A stretch of DNA of 64,000 nt from positions 1 to 64,000 of the forward strand of contig CANRGO010000003.1 in the NCBI GenBank assembly GCA_947630125.1. The letters are read 5' to 3'. The DNA is from an uncultured Lachnospiraceae bacterium. Lineage in GTDB: Bacteria; Bacillota; Clostridia; Lachnospirales; Lachnospiraceae. This document shows positions 1 through 10,480 of this stretch, piece by piece. Position numbers and translations under genes: made by a program. How positions within the stretch are numbered: the stretch's first letter is position 1; every line of letters starts with the position of its first letter. The notes under the pieces are model-generated. The model saw nothing but the letters and a program-made list of their open reading frames with translations, searched no databases and was not told the DNA's origin.

Positions 1-95
1 CTCCTTTTTATGGATGGTTATTGATTTCTATTATATCATACAATACCTATGTTATTGTTATTGATAGAAGATTATTATATGAGAGGATTTTTTAT

Positions 96-483
96 ATGAA
101 AAAAATGAATGGAGTAGGAAAAAGGCCTATCTTTTTCGCTCTCTTAGCAGCTTTGTTATATGGATTTAGTGCACCTATTTTCTTTATGATTGGTATCTCT
201 CAGTCAGGAGCAGCTACCGCTGCTTTGCTTAATAATTTTGAAATTGTGGCAACAACGATGTTGGCATGGTTATTGTTTCACGAAGCAATCGGTAGGCAAA
301 TGTGGTTTTCAATTTTATTGATACTACTATCTACTATCATTTTAACCTTTGACGTTACGTCTATCCTTGTTTTTAATCCGGGAACTGTTTTTCTTATTTT
401 GGGTTGCATCTGTTGGGGCTTTGAAAACAATTGTACATGAACATATGCCAGATATACATCACCATCATTCCCATAAAGTTTAA
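96..483 (+). pseudogene. Decayed EamA/DMT-family transporter (N-terminal part plus out-of-frame His-rich tail)
   Basis: ORF (likely ATG at 96) encodes EamA-like N-terminal helices ending ...GCICWGFENNCT then stop at 440. The adjacent frame from 424 reads KTIVHEHMPDIHHHHSHKV* (stop 481-483), resembling the His-rich C-terminus of such transporters; the middle is missing. Confidence 0.7.
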
Positions 484-582
484 AATAGGAATAATTACTG
501 ATTTTATATTGACATTTGTAATAGAAAGACGTTATTATTTCTCTAAATAGATAGATAATTTATTTTTCAGGAGGATATAAAC

Positions 583-1392
583 ATGGATTTTTCAGCAGTA
601 TTATTTGCTTTTTCCTTAACTTTATTTGCAGGGTTGGCAACAGGTATTGGGAGTGCCTTATCCCTCTTAACAAAGCGTACCAACACTAGATTTTTATCAG
701 TAGCACTTGGTTTTTCAGCAGGGGTTATGTTATATGTTTCCTTTGTGGAGATTTTTGTAAAAGCAAAAGATTCTTTAACAGAGGCTTTAGGGGATAAGCT
801 TGGAGTATGGGTGACAGTAGGAGGCTTCTTTTTTGGTGTTTTTGTTATTGCATTGATTGACAAGTTAATTCCCAAAGCAGAAAATCCACATGAAATTCAT
901 ACCGTTGAAGAAATGGATGGGAAAAGTGAGGATCATAAAAAGAATTTAATAAGAATGGGAATGTTTACGGCGCTGGCAATTGCAATCCATAATTTTCCAG
1001 AGGGACTTGCTACATTTACAGCAGCACTTAGAGACCCCAGTTTAGGTGTCCCAATCGCTGTAGCAATTGCAATCCATAATATTCCGGAGGGTATTGCAGT
1101 TGCTGTTCCAATTTTTTACGCAACGGGAAGTAGAAGAAAAGCATTTAAACTCTCGTTTTTGTCGGGACTATCGGAACCAGTTGGAGCACTGGTGGGGTAC
1201 CTGATTTTATACCGCTTTTTTAATGATGCAATGTTTGGTTTTATATTTGCTTCCGTGGCAGGCATTATGGTTTATATTAGTTTAGATGAATTATTACCCT
1301 CAGCCAGAGAGTATGGAGAACATCATCTTTCCATCTATGGTTTGATTGCAGGAATGGCTGTGATGGCTCTAAGCTTATTATTGTTTTTATAG
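583..1392 (+). CDS. zupT: ZIP family metal (zinc) transporter, ZupT-like
   Basis: [10 protein letters not shown] and [12 protein letters not shown] motifs characteristic of ZIP transporters; 269 aa; RBS aggaggat upstream. Confidence 0.9.
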   Translation: MDFSAVLFAFSLTLFAGLATGIGSALSLLTKRTNTRFLSVALGFSAGVMLYVSFVEIFVKAKDSLTEALGDKLGVWVTVGGFFFGVFVIALIDKLIPKAENPHEIHTVEEMDGKSEDHKKNLIRMGMFTALAIAIHNFPEGLATFTAALRDPSLGVPIAVAIAIHNIPEGIAVAVPIFYATGSRRKAFKLSFLSGLSEPVGALVGYLILYRFFNDAMFGFIFASVAGIMVYISLDELLPSAREYGEHHLSIYGLIAGMAVMALSLLLFL

Positions 1393-1449
1393 AGAAGGAT
1401 TTATGTTATAATATCTTTGTAGTCCGTAAAAAAGCATAGGAGAAAATTT

Positions 1450-1905
1450 ATGAATGTAGGGATTGCTGTTTATTCAAAAACGGGGAATAGTTTAAGTGTA
1501 GCAGAAAAAGTAAAAAAAGATCTTGAACGAAAAGGATTTTCAGTAACAATGTTAGCCATTGAAGCTAGTGGAGAAGGACCAAATACAAAACTAATCAATG
1601 CACCGGATATCAGTTCTTATGATACGCTTGTATTTGCATCACCCGTTCAGGCTTTTTCTCTGGCATTACCGATGAAGTTATATCTAGAAAACATGGCATC
1701 TTTGAAGGATAAAAAAGTGTTTTGTTTTGTGACACAACATTTAAAGAAATCATGGATGGGTGGCAATCATGCAGTGAAGCAAATCAAAGAAGAATGTATT
1801 AAAAAAGAAGGTTCTATCTCTTATTCAGGCGTTGTTAATTGGTCATCTTCTAAAAGAGAAGATCAAATCAATGAAATTGTGAAAACCATAAGTTCCAGAC
1901 TATAA
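1450..1905 (+). CDS. Flavodoxin-family protein
   Basis: N-terminal VYSKTGNSLSVAEKV FMN-phosphate-loop-like motif; 151 aa. Confidence 0.75.
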   Translation: MNVGIAVYSKTGNSLSVAEKVKKDLERKGFSVTMLAIEASGEGPNTKLINAPDISSYDTLVFASPVQAFSLALPMKLYLENMASLKDKKVFCFVTQHLKKSWMGGNHAVKQIKEECIKKEGSISYSGVVNWSSSKREDQINEIVKTISSRL

Positions 1906-1931
1906 AAAGATTGATTTTTAGGAGATAAGGT

Positions 1932-2336
1932 ATGTACGAATTAAAAGAACAGTATTTAACCGGAATGGAAACCATAGATGATCAACATCGAAAGATTTTT
2001 CAATTAGCGGATCAGGTTTATGAGTTATTAAAAGATGAAAACATGTTGTACAAAGATGGCGAATTATTAAAAATTGTACAGGAATTACAGGATTATACAA
2101 AGTATCATTTTACAGAAGAAGAAATATACATGGAAAAAATTGGATATTCTAGATTGGAAGAACAGAAAATACAGCATGAGAAGTTTATAGAAGAGCTTGA
2201 TAAGTTAAATCAGGCAGTTCAACAAATTTCACTTCGCAATCAAGATCAGGTTATTTTCAAATTACTAGATTACTTAACCTATTGGTTAAAAGTACATATT
2301 GAGAAATTTGATATGTTAATTAAAAAGGAAATCTGA
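1932..2336 (+). CDS. Bacteriohemerythrin (variant iron ligand set)
   Basis: DDQHRKIF, YHFTEEEIYM, QHEKF, HIEKFD hemerythrin motifs; Q at the position normally occupied by one His of the HxxxH pair. Confidence 0.85.
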   Translation: MYELKEQYLTGMETIDDQHRKIFQLADQVYELLKDENMLYKDGELLKIVQELQDYTKYHFTEEEIYMEKIGYSRLEEQKIQHEKFIEELDKLNQAVQQISLRNQDQVIFKLLDYLTYWLKVHIEKFDMLIKKEI

Positions 2337-2350
2337 GAGGAGTCAGGGAT

Positions 2351-3142
2351 ATGAAAGGTCAGGTAGTTTATTTTTCACATGGTGGAGGGCCAATGCCCTT
2401 GTTAAGAGAACCTAGTCATGAAGCGATGATAGCTTTTATGAAAAAGTTGCCAAAGAAATTAGCAAGACCAGAGGCAATTCTTGTTTTCAGTGCTCATTGG
2501 GAAGAAGATATTGTACATATACAATCCTCTAAGAAACCAGGCCTTTTCTATGACTATTATGGATTTCCAAAGGAAACATATGAAATAGAATATCCATGCA
2601 GTACAAATCCAGTCTTATCGGAGCAAATTGCGTCATTACTAACAAAAGCAGGGATTAAAAATACCTTGGATGAAAAAAGAGCATATGATCATGGGGTATT
2701 TATTCCTTTGCTTATGATGTATGAAGACGCCGATATTCCAGTTATTCAGATATCTTTATTGAAGAATCTTAGTCCAGAAGAGCATTATAACATTGGTGTA
2801 GCTCTTCGTCCTTTGATGGAGGAAAATATCTTAGTTATTGGTTCTGGGTTTTCTTTTCATAATATGAGAGCTTTTCAATTTGATCAGGATTTTTCCGAGG
2901 ATTTAGATAACGAAAAATTTCAGAATAAGTTAGAACAGGTTTGTTGTACCCTAAGTGGAGAGAAACGGAGAGAAGAACTCATTCATTGGAAAGATTTTCC
3001 AGCTGCAAGATATTGTCATCCAAGAGAAGAACATTTACTTCCACTTCATATATGTGCTGGATTTAGTGACAAAGAGGCAATTAAGATTTTTGATGCACCA
3101 ATCTTAGGAAAAAGAGCATTGGGTTTTCAAATCTCCATATAA
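2351..3142 (+). CDS. Class III extradiol ring-cleavage dioxygenase family (LigB/YgiD-like)
   Basis: VYFSHGGGPMPL, VFSAHWE, YDHGVFIPL, GSGFSFHNMR motifs typical of LigB/DODA family. Confidence 0.85.
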   Translation: MKGQVVYFSHGGGPMPLLREPSHEAMIAFMKKLPKKLARPEAILVFSAHWEEDIVHIQSSKKPGLFYDYYGFPKETYEIEYPCSTNPVLSEQIASLLTKAGIKNTLDEKRAYDHGVFIPLLMMYEDADIPVIQISLLKNLSPEEHYNIGVALRPLMEENILVIGSGFSFHNMRAFQFDQDFSEDLDNEKFQNKLEQVCCTLSGEKRREELIHWKDFPAARYCHPREEHLLPLHICAGFSDKEAIKIFDAPILGKRALGFQISI

Positions 3143-3182
3143 AATTCACACATGAGAATTATGATTACTTTACATTCAAAAT

Positions 3183-3199
3183 ATACCCTAGACGGGTAT
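3183..3199 (+). promoter_or_regulatory. Putative CsoR operator
   Basis: ATACCCTAGACGGGTAT, a G/C-tract inverted repeat of the CsoR-box type, about 70 bp upstream of copZ; a csoR-like gene lies in the same cluster. Confidence 0.75.
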
Positions 3200-3266
3200 G
3201 GTATATTTTGATATTATGATGATACAACAATGGTATGCGTTTTAAGTAACGCGGAAGGGAGAAATT

Positions 3267-3473
3267 ATGAATACATATTTATTACAAGTTGAGGGAATGT
3301 CCTGTAGTCACTGCGTACGCGCAGTTCAAGAAGCAGTGGAGGAACTTGCAGGAACCTTTGAAGTAAAGGTTGATTTAGATAAGAAATCAGTTTCATTTCA
3401 GATGGATGATCAGTTACAAAATTTAGAAACAGTTAAGTTAGCGATTGAAGATGCAGGATATGATGTAGTGTAG
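3267..3473 (+). CDS. copZ: Copper chaperone, HMA domain (CopZ-like)
   Basis: 68 aa HMA domain with VEGMSCSHCVRAV CxxC motif. Confidence 0.9.
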   Translation: MNTYLLQVEGMSCSHCVRAVQEAVEELAGTFEVKVDLDKKSVSFQMDDQLQNLETVKLAIEDAGYDVV

Positions 3474-3490
3474 AAATGTGGAGATAGAAA

Positions 3491-6442
3491 ATGGAAAATA
3501 AAAATCATGTGATAGAGCATCTGGATCAAAATATGGATGCACAAAAAGAAATAGTAATACCTATCCAGGGTATGACATGTGCAGCTTGTGCAAGTCGTAT
3601 CGAGCGAGTTGTTTCAAAATTAGAAGGGGTATCTGGTGCCTCTGTGAATTTTGCAACAGAAAAACTAGTAGCAAAGTATAATCCTTCAGATGTGAGAATC
3701 TCAGAAATTAAACAGACAATAACGAAAGCGGGATATACCCCACTTGAGATTGAAAATAAAAATTTTATCGATGAGGATAAAGTACGAAAAGAACATGAAA
3801 TTAAGGTTTTATGGCGTAAATTTACTATAGCAGCAATTTTTTGCATTCCATTATTTTATTTGTCGATGGGATCTATGATTTCCTGGTTTGATGTGTGGAT
3901 TCCAAAGAGTTTGGAACCGATGCAGTACCCACTTAATTTCGCACTGGTATTAATTCTATTAACAATCCCCATTTTACTGGTTGGACATCGTTTTTATTCA
4001 GTTGGATTTAAATCGATATTAAAAGGAAGCCCTAACATGGACTCCTTAATTGCAATGGGAACTTCCGCAGCTGTTTTATATAGTTTGTACGCAACCTTTA
4101 AAATAGCGACTGGTGATTTTGGGTATATGGAAAGTCTCTATTTTGAAACAGCAGGCGTAATCATTACCCTCATTCTATTAGGAAAATCTTTGGAAGCCGT
4201 ATCAAAAGGAAAAACATCAGAAGCGATTAAAAAACTTATGGGGCTTACCCCTAAAACAGCGGTAGTCATCAATAATCAGCAAGAAGTTATTTTACCAATA
4301 GAGGAAGTGGAAGCTGGAGATATTATTTTAGTAAAGCCGGGTGAGAAAATTCCTGTGGATGGTGTTATTGAAACTGGAAGTACTTCGATTGATGAATCCA
4401 TGTTAACTGGGGAAAGTATGCCAGTTGAAAAACAAATTGGGGATAAAGTATATGCAGCAAGTATGAATAAAAATGGGTCTATAACATTTCGTGCAACAAA
4501 AGTTGGTTCAGACACGGCTCTGGCACAAATTATTAAATTAGTAGAAGACGCTCAAGGAAGCAAGGCACCAATTGCTCAAATGGCAGATATTGTATCGGGA
4601 TATTTTGTGCCGATCGTATTTGGTATAGCAGTTCTGGCAGCACTGCTATGGTTTATTAGTGGACAGTCAATCGTATTTTCCCTGACAATTTTTATATCGG
4701 TGCTTGTAATTGCCTGTCCTTGTGCACTTGGACTTGCTACACCGACTGCAATTATGGTAGGAACTGGTAAAGGCGCTGAGCATGGGATTCTTTTTAAGAG
4801 TGGAGTTGCATTAGAAACAGCCCATAAGATTAATACCATTGTATTCGATAAAACAGGAACAATCACAGAGGGAAAACCAATTGTAACAGATATCCTTACA
4901 ACAGCCGACATATCAGCGGATCATTTATTAGAGATTGCTGCTTCTGCGGAGAAGGGATCAGAACATCCACTTGGAGAAGCAATTGTAAAAGAGTTTGAGA
5001 AAAAAAATCTACAACTTTTAACAGTAGAACAATTTGAGGCAATACCAGGACATGGTATTGAAGTAGTAATCAATGAGTCACGTATCCTGCTTGGGAATTT
5101 AAAACTGATGTTATTAAATAATGTAATGGTTGAAGAATGGTTAAATAAGTCGGAAACTCTTGCATCAGAAGGAAAAACTCCGATGTATATAGCTATCAAT
5201 GGAAATGTTGCAGGTATGATTGCTGTAGCAGATGTAGTGAAAAAAAGCAGTGCGAATGCCATCAAAAGATTAACGGAAATGGGAATACAGGTGGCAATGA
5301 TTACAGGTGATAACAAACGAACAGCAGAAGCTATTGCAAAACAGGTAGGCATTACAAAGGTACTATCAGAAGTTTTGCCACAGGACAAATCGGAAGAGGT
5401 AAAAAAACTTCAGTCAGAAGGAAGGATTGTGGCTATGGTAGGAGATGGAATTAATGATGCACCAGCACTTGCACAGGCAGATATAGGGATAGCGATTGGA
5501 TCAGGAACAGATGTGGCTATGGAATCAGCCGATATTGTTTTAATGAAGTCTGATTTAAATGATGTGGTGGGAGCAATTAGCCTTAGTAAAAAAACGATAC
5601 GAAATATCAAGGAAAATTTGTTTTGGGCATTTGGATATAATGTACTTGGTATTCCAGTAGCAGCTGGTTTATTATATGCCTTTGGTGGGCCTATGCTGAA
5701 TCCTATGCTTGCAGCAGCAGCGATGTCTTTAAGTTCTGTTTCTGTATTAACGAATGCACTTCGATTAAAAACCTGGAAACCACAAATAGCAGCCCTTGCA
5801 ATAAGCACAATGGTCTTATTAAGTGGATGTGCCAGCACGGATGTAATCGGAAACTATGCAAAATCATCAGCCAAAGAACTTCTTGCTGTAGAAAGCTTGG
5901 ATATAGTGGAAACAATAGAACCAAGTGGATACAGTTTACGCTCACTTGATAAGTCTACAGAATTTTTCTGGACTAAGAATTCTGCTTTAGAGCAGGAATT
6001 TGATGTGATGATGAAAACAGACATTACACCATTTATAAATGCTGGATTAATCGTAGAGAATTTGGAGTCATCAAGTATGGAAGATGGCATGTTAGTGGTA
6101 GGAATGGATTTTGGAAATGCAGAGTATGAAAACTATGAGAATTTAAGTGCTGAGGATGCGTTTGTTGAATTGATTGAAACATATCGAGAAAAGATAGGTT
6201 ACCATGACGCAATGGATCACTATGGTATTGATGTAGGGAATGGTAATAAATTTGAATGGGCAAAAACCTTAGAAACAAATGATAAAGATATGGTATTTAT
6301 TTTAGATCCTGAATTTTTAAAACAGGCTGGTGTTGATTTGGAAAATATAGAAGGCTGGACCTATGCTGCAGTTGAAGTCATGGATGAAAGCGGAAAGAAA
6401 ATAGAAGTCATGAAGCTTTTAAAACCTCTAGATTTAAAATAG
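3491..6442 (+). CDS. copA: Copper-translocating P1B-type ATPase with C-terminal lipoprotein-like extension
   Basis: N-terminal HMA ([12 protein letters not shown]), CPC (VIACPCALG), [23 protein letters not shown]; followed after the last TM by [17 protein letters not shown] and about 200 additional residues. Confidence 0.95.
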   Translation: MENKNHVIEHLDQNMDAQKEIVIPIQGMTCAACASRIERVVSKLEGVSGASVNFATEKLVAKYNPSDVRISEIKQTITKAGYTPLEIENKNFIDEDKVRKEHEIKVLWRKFTIAAIFCIPLFYLSMGSMISWFDVWIPKSLEPMQYPLNFALVLILLTIPILLVGHRFYSVGFKSILKGSPNMDSLIAMGTSAAVLYSLYATFKIATGDFGYMESLYFETAGVIITLILLGKSLEAVSKGKTSEAIKKLMGLTPKTAVVINNQQEVILPIEEVEAGDIILVKPGEKIPVDGVIETGSTSIDESMLTGESMPVEKQIGDKVYAASMNKNGSITFRATKVGSDTALAQIIKLVEDAQGSKAPIAQMADIVSGYFVPIVFGIAVLAALLWFISGQSIVFSLTIFISVLVIACPCALGLATPTAIMVGTGKGAEHGILFKSGVALETAHKINTIVFDKTGTITEGKPIVTDILTTADISADHLLEIAASAEKGSEHPLGEAIVKEFEKKNLQLLTVEQFEAIPGHGIEVVINESRILLGNLKLMLLNNVMVEEWLNKSETLASEGKTPMYIAINGNVAGMIAVADVVKKSSANAIKRLTEMGIQVAMITGDNKRTAEAIAKQVGITKVLSEVLPQDKSEEVKKLQSEGRIVAMVGDGINDAPALAQADIGIAIGSGTDVAMESADIVLMKSDLNDVVGAISLSKKTIRNIKENLFWAFGYNVLGIPVAAGLLYAFGGPMLNPMLAAAAMSLSSVSVLTNALRLKTWKPQIAALAISTMVLLSGCASTDVIGNYAKSSAKELLAVESLDIVETIEPSGYSLRSLDKSTEFFWTKNSALEQEFDVMMKTDITPFINAGLIVENLESSSMEDGMLVVGMDFGNAEYENYENLSAEDAFVELIETYREKIGYHDAMDHYGIDVGNGNKFEWAKTLETNDKDMVFILDPEFLKQAGVDLENIEGWTYAAVEVMDESGKKIEVMKLLKPLDLK

Positions 6443-6457
6443 GAAGGAACCTTAGAA

Positions 6458-6781
6458 ATGGATGAAAAAAGTTGTTGTAATAAGGCAACGGAAATAGAAG
6501 AAGGGGAGCGCAGGACTGATCGCTCCCTAAAGTTAAAAAAATCATTGATTACAAGATTAAACAGGGTCGAAGGCCAAATACGTGGCATACGTAAAATGAT
6601 TGAAAATGATACCTACTGTGACGATGTATTAAATCAAATATCTGCAGCAACGGCTGCATTAAATAGTATTAGCAAATTAGTACTGGAAAATCACATACGT
6701 ACCTGTGTTGTCGAGAAAATTAATCAGGATGATATGATCGTTGAAGAACTAATTCAAACAATTGATAAAATGTTAAAGTAA
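6458..6781 (+). CDS. csoR: CsoR-family copper-sensing transcriptional repressor
   Basis: LITRLNRVEGQIRGIRKMIENDTYCDDVLNQISAATAAL...NHIRTCV; Cys-His-Cys ligand set of CsoR. Confidence 0.9.
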   Translation: MDEKSCCNKATEIEEGERRTDRSLKLKKSLITRLNRVEGQIRGIRKMIENDTYCDDVLNQISAATAALNSISKLVLENHIRTCVVEKINQDDMIVEELIQTIDKMLK

Positions 6782-6850
6782 TCTTCATATAATCTCCATT
6801 AAACATCTATATACTAACATTAGAAAAGATAGAGATGTGAGGAAAAAATA

Positions 6851-8224
6851 ATGAGTCAGAGATTAAAAACGAAACAGATACAATTACAGGGCTTAACCTG
6901 CGTGGCTTGTGAGGCAAAAATTGAAAATAAACTTAAGAAATTACCTGGAGTTGAGAAACTACAGGTTTCTTATGTTACTCAGATACTTGAAATTACCTAT
7001 GATCCAAGTATCCTAAGTATGGAAACCATTAGAAAAACAATAGAAGTCTTGCATTATCAGGTAGTCACCAAAGCTCATGCGAATGCATTAGAAAATAAGT
7101 CGAGAAAACATGTCGAAATTCTGATAATTGCACTTATTTTAGGAGCTGGATATCTATTGATTGATCAAACCGTTGGATTTCAATTTATTCCGGAATTAGA
7201 CCAAGGAGTCGGGATGGCTGCTTTGTTTATAATTGGATTATTAACATCGGTTCATTGTGTTGCCATGTGTGGAGGAATTACACTAAGTTTATGCATGGGT
7301 GTTAATCCTGATTCCGAAAAATCTGAGAAAAAACAATCAGTGTTAAAAACTTTATTATTCTATCACAGCGGACGTTTGGTATCCTATTCTCTGATTGGTG
7401 GAATTGTTGGCGCAATTGGTTCTATTTTTGCATTATCGTATGCAGGGAAAGCTTCCATACAGATGATAGCAGGGGTATTTATGGTCCTGATGGGCATGCA
7501 ATTACTATTACAAAGTCCTTGGCTAAAAAAAATCATTCCACATATGCCTAAATTTTTTGCAAGAAAAATATATCAGCAAAAATCAGGAAGAGGACCGTTT
7601 TTAGTTGGTATGTTAAATGGAGTAATGCCTTGTGGTCCATTGTCCGCAATGCAAATCTATGCACTTGGAACAGGTAGTTTTTTACTAGGTGCCTTATCGA
7701 TGTTTCTTTTTACCTTGGGAACAATTCCCTTATTACTAACATTTGGAATGCTAAGTGGACTACTAAAAAATAGATTTAATAAGGTTCTATTGAAGGTTAG
7801 TGCTGTTTTAGTTCTTGTTTTAGGAATTTCTATGATTCAAAGAGGCTTAGCCTTTGTACCAAGTAATAATATAAATACCAGTGCTGAAGTTGCTGTTGTA
7901 GATACAGACATCGATAAAACTGTAGAAGAACAAGTTGAAACAGAAGCAAAAGATGAAGTTCAAGAACTTACCACAACGTTATCCAGTAGAAATTATGAAG
8001 ATATTACTGTAAAAGCTGGAGTTCCTGTAAAATGGACTATTCTGGCAGATGAAAACGCCTTAAATGGATGTAATAATGTGTTGGCAATACCAGATTTGCA
8101 ATTGCAAGTAGTGTTAAAAACAGGTGAAAATATTATAGAATTTACACCTACCACAGAAGGTGTCATAGGATATAGTTGTTGGATGGGAATGATACGGAAT
8201 TTAATCACTGTGATTGGGGAGTAG
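6851..8224 (+). CDS. HMA domain + TauE/SafE-type (DsbD/UreH-like) membrane domain + C-terminal cupredoxin-like domain
   Basis: N-terminal LQGLTCVACEAKIE; membrane domain with LLTSVHCVAMCGGI and GMLNGVMPCGPLSAMQ; C-terminal YEDITVKAGVPVKWTI...NGCNN...YSCWMGMIRN. Confidence 0.85.
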   Translation: MSQRLKTKQIQLQGLTCVACEAKIENKLKKLPGVEKLQVSYVTQILEITYDPSILSMETIRKTIEVLHYQVVTKAHANALENKSRKHVEILIIALILGAGYLLIDQTVGFQFIPELDQGVGMAALFIIGLLTSVHCVAMCGGITLSLCMGVNPDSEKSEKKQSVLKTLLFYHSGRLVSYSLIGGIVGAIGSIFALSYAGKASIQMIAGVFMVLMGMQLLLQSPWLKKIIPHMPKFFARKIYQQKSGRGPFLVGMLNGVMPCGPLSAMQIYALGTGSFLLGALSMFLFTLGTIPLLLTFGMLSGLLKNRFNKVLLKVSAVLVLVLGISMIQRGLAFVPSNNINTSAEVAVVDTDIDKTVEEQVETEAKDEVQELTTTLSSRNYEDITVKAGVPVKWTILADENALNGCNNVLAIPDLQLQVVLKTGENIIEFTPTTEGVIGYSCWMGMIRNLITVIGE

Positions 8225-8257
8225 CTTTCGTCCGGGAATATATGAGGGGTGTCAAGT

Positions 8258-8974
8258 ATGGGAGAAGCAAAAAAGAGAATATTGGTGATAGATGATGAGC
8301 CCAAAATTGTGGAAGTTGTGGAGGCATATTTGGTAAATAGCGGATATCAGGTTCGCACAGCTTTTGATGGCAGCAGTGGAATGGATCTATTTGAGAAATA
8401 TGGTGCTGATTTGGTAGTTTTGGATTTGATGTTACCTAAGGTTAGTGGGGAAGAAGTCTGCAAATCTATACGTCGTAAATCAAGAGTCCCAATTATTATG
8501 CTGACCGCTAAAATAGAGGAGGAAAGTGCAATACAGGGATTTCACATTGGAGCAGATGATTATGTAACAAAGCCTTTTAGTGTAAGAGAATTAATGGCGA
8601 GAATTCAGTCCTTATTAAGAAGGAGTGAAGAACATAACATACCATTGTATCAGACAATGAGTTTTATGAATGGAGATTTGGAGATTGATTTAAATCTTAA
8701 TTTAGTTAAGAAAAACGGAGATTTAAGGAATCTGACTCCAATTGAAATGAAACTTTTTCAAGCGTTTATGAAATATCCTCAGAAAATATTTACAAGAGAA
8801 GAACTAATTGAACTAGCTCTTGGAATGGAATATGATGGTTATGAAAGAACAATTGATTCACATATTAAAAATTTACGTAGTAAAATTGAAACAGATTCTC
8901 AAAACCCAGAATATATTATGACAGTCAGGGGACTTGGATATAAATTTGGTGGTGTTAGCAAAGATAAAGAATGA
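8258..8974 (+). CDS. OmpR/PhoB-family response regulator
   Basis: ILVIDDEPKIVEVV, VVLDLMLPKVSGEE, MLTAKIE, ADDYVTKPFSVREL; winged-helix C-terminus RTIDSHIKNLRSKIE. Start chosen at ATG 8258 by RBS spacing. Confidence 0.9.
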   Translation: MGEAKKRILVIDDEPKIVEVVEAYLVNSGYQVRTAFDGSSGMDLFEKYGADLVVLDLMLPKVSGEEVCKSIRRKSRVPIIMLTAKIEEESAIQGFHIGADDYVTKPFSVRELMARIQSLLRRSEEHNIPLYQTMSFMNGDLEIDLNLNLVKKNGDLRNLTPIEMKLFQAFMKYPQKIFTREELIELALGMEYDGYERTIDSHIKNLRSKIETDSQNPEYIMTVRGLGYKFGGVSKDKE

Positions 8975-8984
8975 GGATATTTGG

Positions 8985-10391
8985 ATGAAATGGAGTTTGA
9001 AAGTTAAACTAATTATTTCCTACGGCTTATTGGCACTGTTTATTATTAGTGCCCTTCTTTTTGTTTCAAATTATGTTATGGAAGAAAAATTTCAGACATA
9101 TGTCATAGAAAATCAAGATAGGAAAAATAAAGGGATTGTAGATGCATTAACTCGTGAAATAAACGATGATGGAGGAATTAACAATCTGGAAACAGTTCTG
9201 AGTATAAGTGAAAGTGCTCTTAATCAGGGAGTTATTGTGATGCTAAATGATAAAAATGGAAACGAAATCTATTGCATGAGTACTTCTAATATGGAATTGT
9301 GTGATGATATGCTAATCAGCATGATGGAAACCATGAAACAAAGATACCCAGATTTTGAAGGGGAGTATCAACAGATTCCCTATCCAGTCATAAAAAAGGG
9401 TCAGCAGGTAGCAACAATTACGCTGGGATTTTATGGACCATTTTACTATCAAGATGAAGAAATTGAGTTTTTAACTGTTTTGAATCGTCTATTTATATGG
9501 ATTGGATTGATTTGTCTTTTGGTTGCAGGTGTGATTGGATATTTACTTTCCGTGCATTTAGTAAGACCAATAAATAAGGTTATCAATAAGGCAAAAAAAA
9601 TTGAAGAAGGTAACTATGGTGATCGAATTCAGATCGATTCAAAAACAAAAGAACTTAATCAACTACTCCAAAGCATTAATTCTCTGGCGGAAACACTGGA
9701 ACAAAAGCAAGTAGAAAAAAAGCGTTTGGCAGCAGATTATGCCCACGAATTTCGAACACCTCTCACAACACTACAATCAAATCTGGAAGCAATGATTGAT
9801 CATATTTTTGAACCAACCTCAGAACGATTAGAAAGCTGTAGAGAAGAAGTGTTAAGATTAAGTAGAATGATATCTGATTTGGACCAACTTGTTACAATGG
9901 AGACAAAACCTTATCTAATAGAAAAGGATGTATTTTGCATGAATACATTAATTCAAGATGTATTAAAAATCTATCATCTGGAATCCAAACTAAAACAGGT
10001 GAAATTTATTACAGGCAATCAGGAGATACAGGTGTTAGCAGATCGAGATAAGTTATTTCAAGTGATATCAAATTTATTTTTAAATGCGATTAAATATACA
10101 AATGAAAATGGCAAAATTGAAATCATATTGGAGAAAACAGAAGAGAAAGTATTAGTCATCATGAAAGATGATGGTATTGGAATAGAGGAAAGTGATTGTT
10201 CTTTAATATTTGAGTCCTTGTACCGAACCGATCGTTCCAGAAGTAGGGACACGGGTGGATCTGGAATCGGTCTTTCTGTTGCAAAAGCCATTGTTTTAGC
10301 TCATGGAGGAGATATCTCTGTAAAAAGTAAAGTTGGTGAAGGCAGTGAATTTGTTTTTTGGATTCCTGTTCATGATAAAAATTATCAATAA
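8985..10391 (+). CDS. HAMP-containing sensor histidine kinase
   Basis: Two TMs, HAMP, ADYAHEFRTPLTTLQSNLEAM H-box, NLFLNAIKYTNENG, DDGIGIE, GGSGIGLSVAKAIV. Start set to MKWSLKVKL. Confidence 0.9.
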   Translation: MKWSLKVKLIISYGLLALFIISALLFVSNYVMEEKFQTYVIENQDRKNKGIVDALTREINDDGGINNLETVLSISESALNQGVIVMLNDKNGNEIYCMSTSNMELCDDMLISMMETMKQRYPDFEGEYQQIPYPVIKKGQQVATITLGFYGPFYYQDEEIEFLTVLNRLFIWIGLICLLVAGVIGYLLSVHLVRPINKVINKAKKIEEGNYGDRIQIDSKTKELNQLLQSINSLAETLEQKQVEKKRLAADYAHEFRTPLTTLQSNLEAMIDHIFEPTSERLESCREEVLRLSRMISDLDQLVTMETKPYLIEKDVFCMNTLIQDVLKIYHLESKLKQVKFITGNQEIQVLADRDKLFQVISNLFLNAIKYTNENGKIEIILEKTEEKVLVIMKDDGIGIEESDCSLIFESLYRTDRSRSRDTGGSGIGLSVAKAIVLAHGGDISVKSKVGEGSEFVFWIPVHDKNYQ

Positions 10392-10480
10392 ATTTATTTA
10401 AAGCCTTTCTAATATCTGATTATTGTACTATAATTTAAGAATGTTACCATTCGTTGTAGTTTCAGATAGGAGGATTTTAT

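Noticed and set aside
3526-6278. Many (-) strand ORFs opposite copA
   Set aside because: They overlap a strongly supported + strand gene, lack RBS/domain motifs, and look like antisense shadow ORFs of AT-rich codons.
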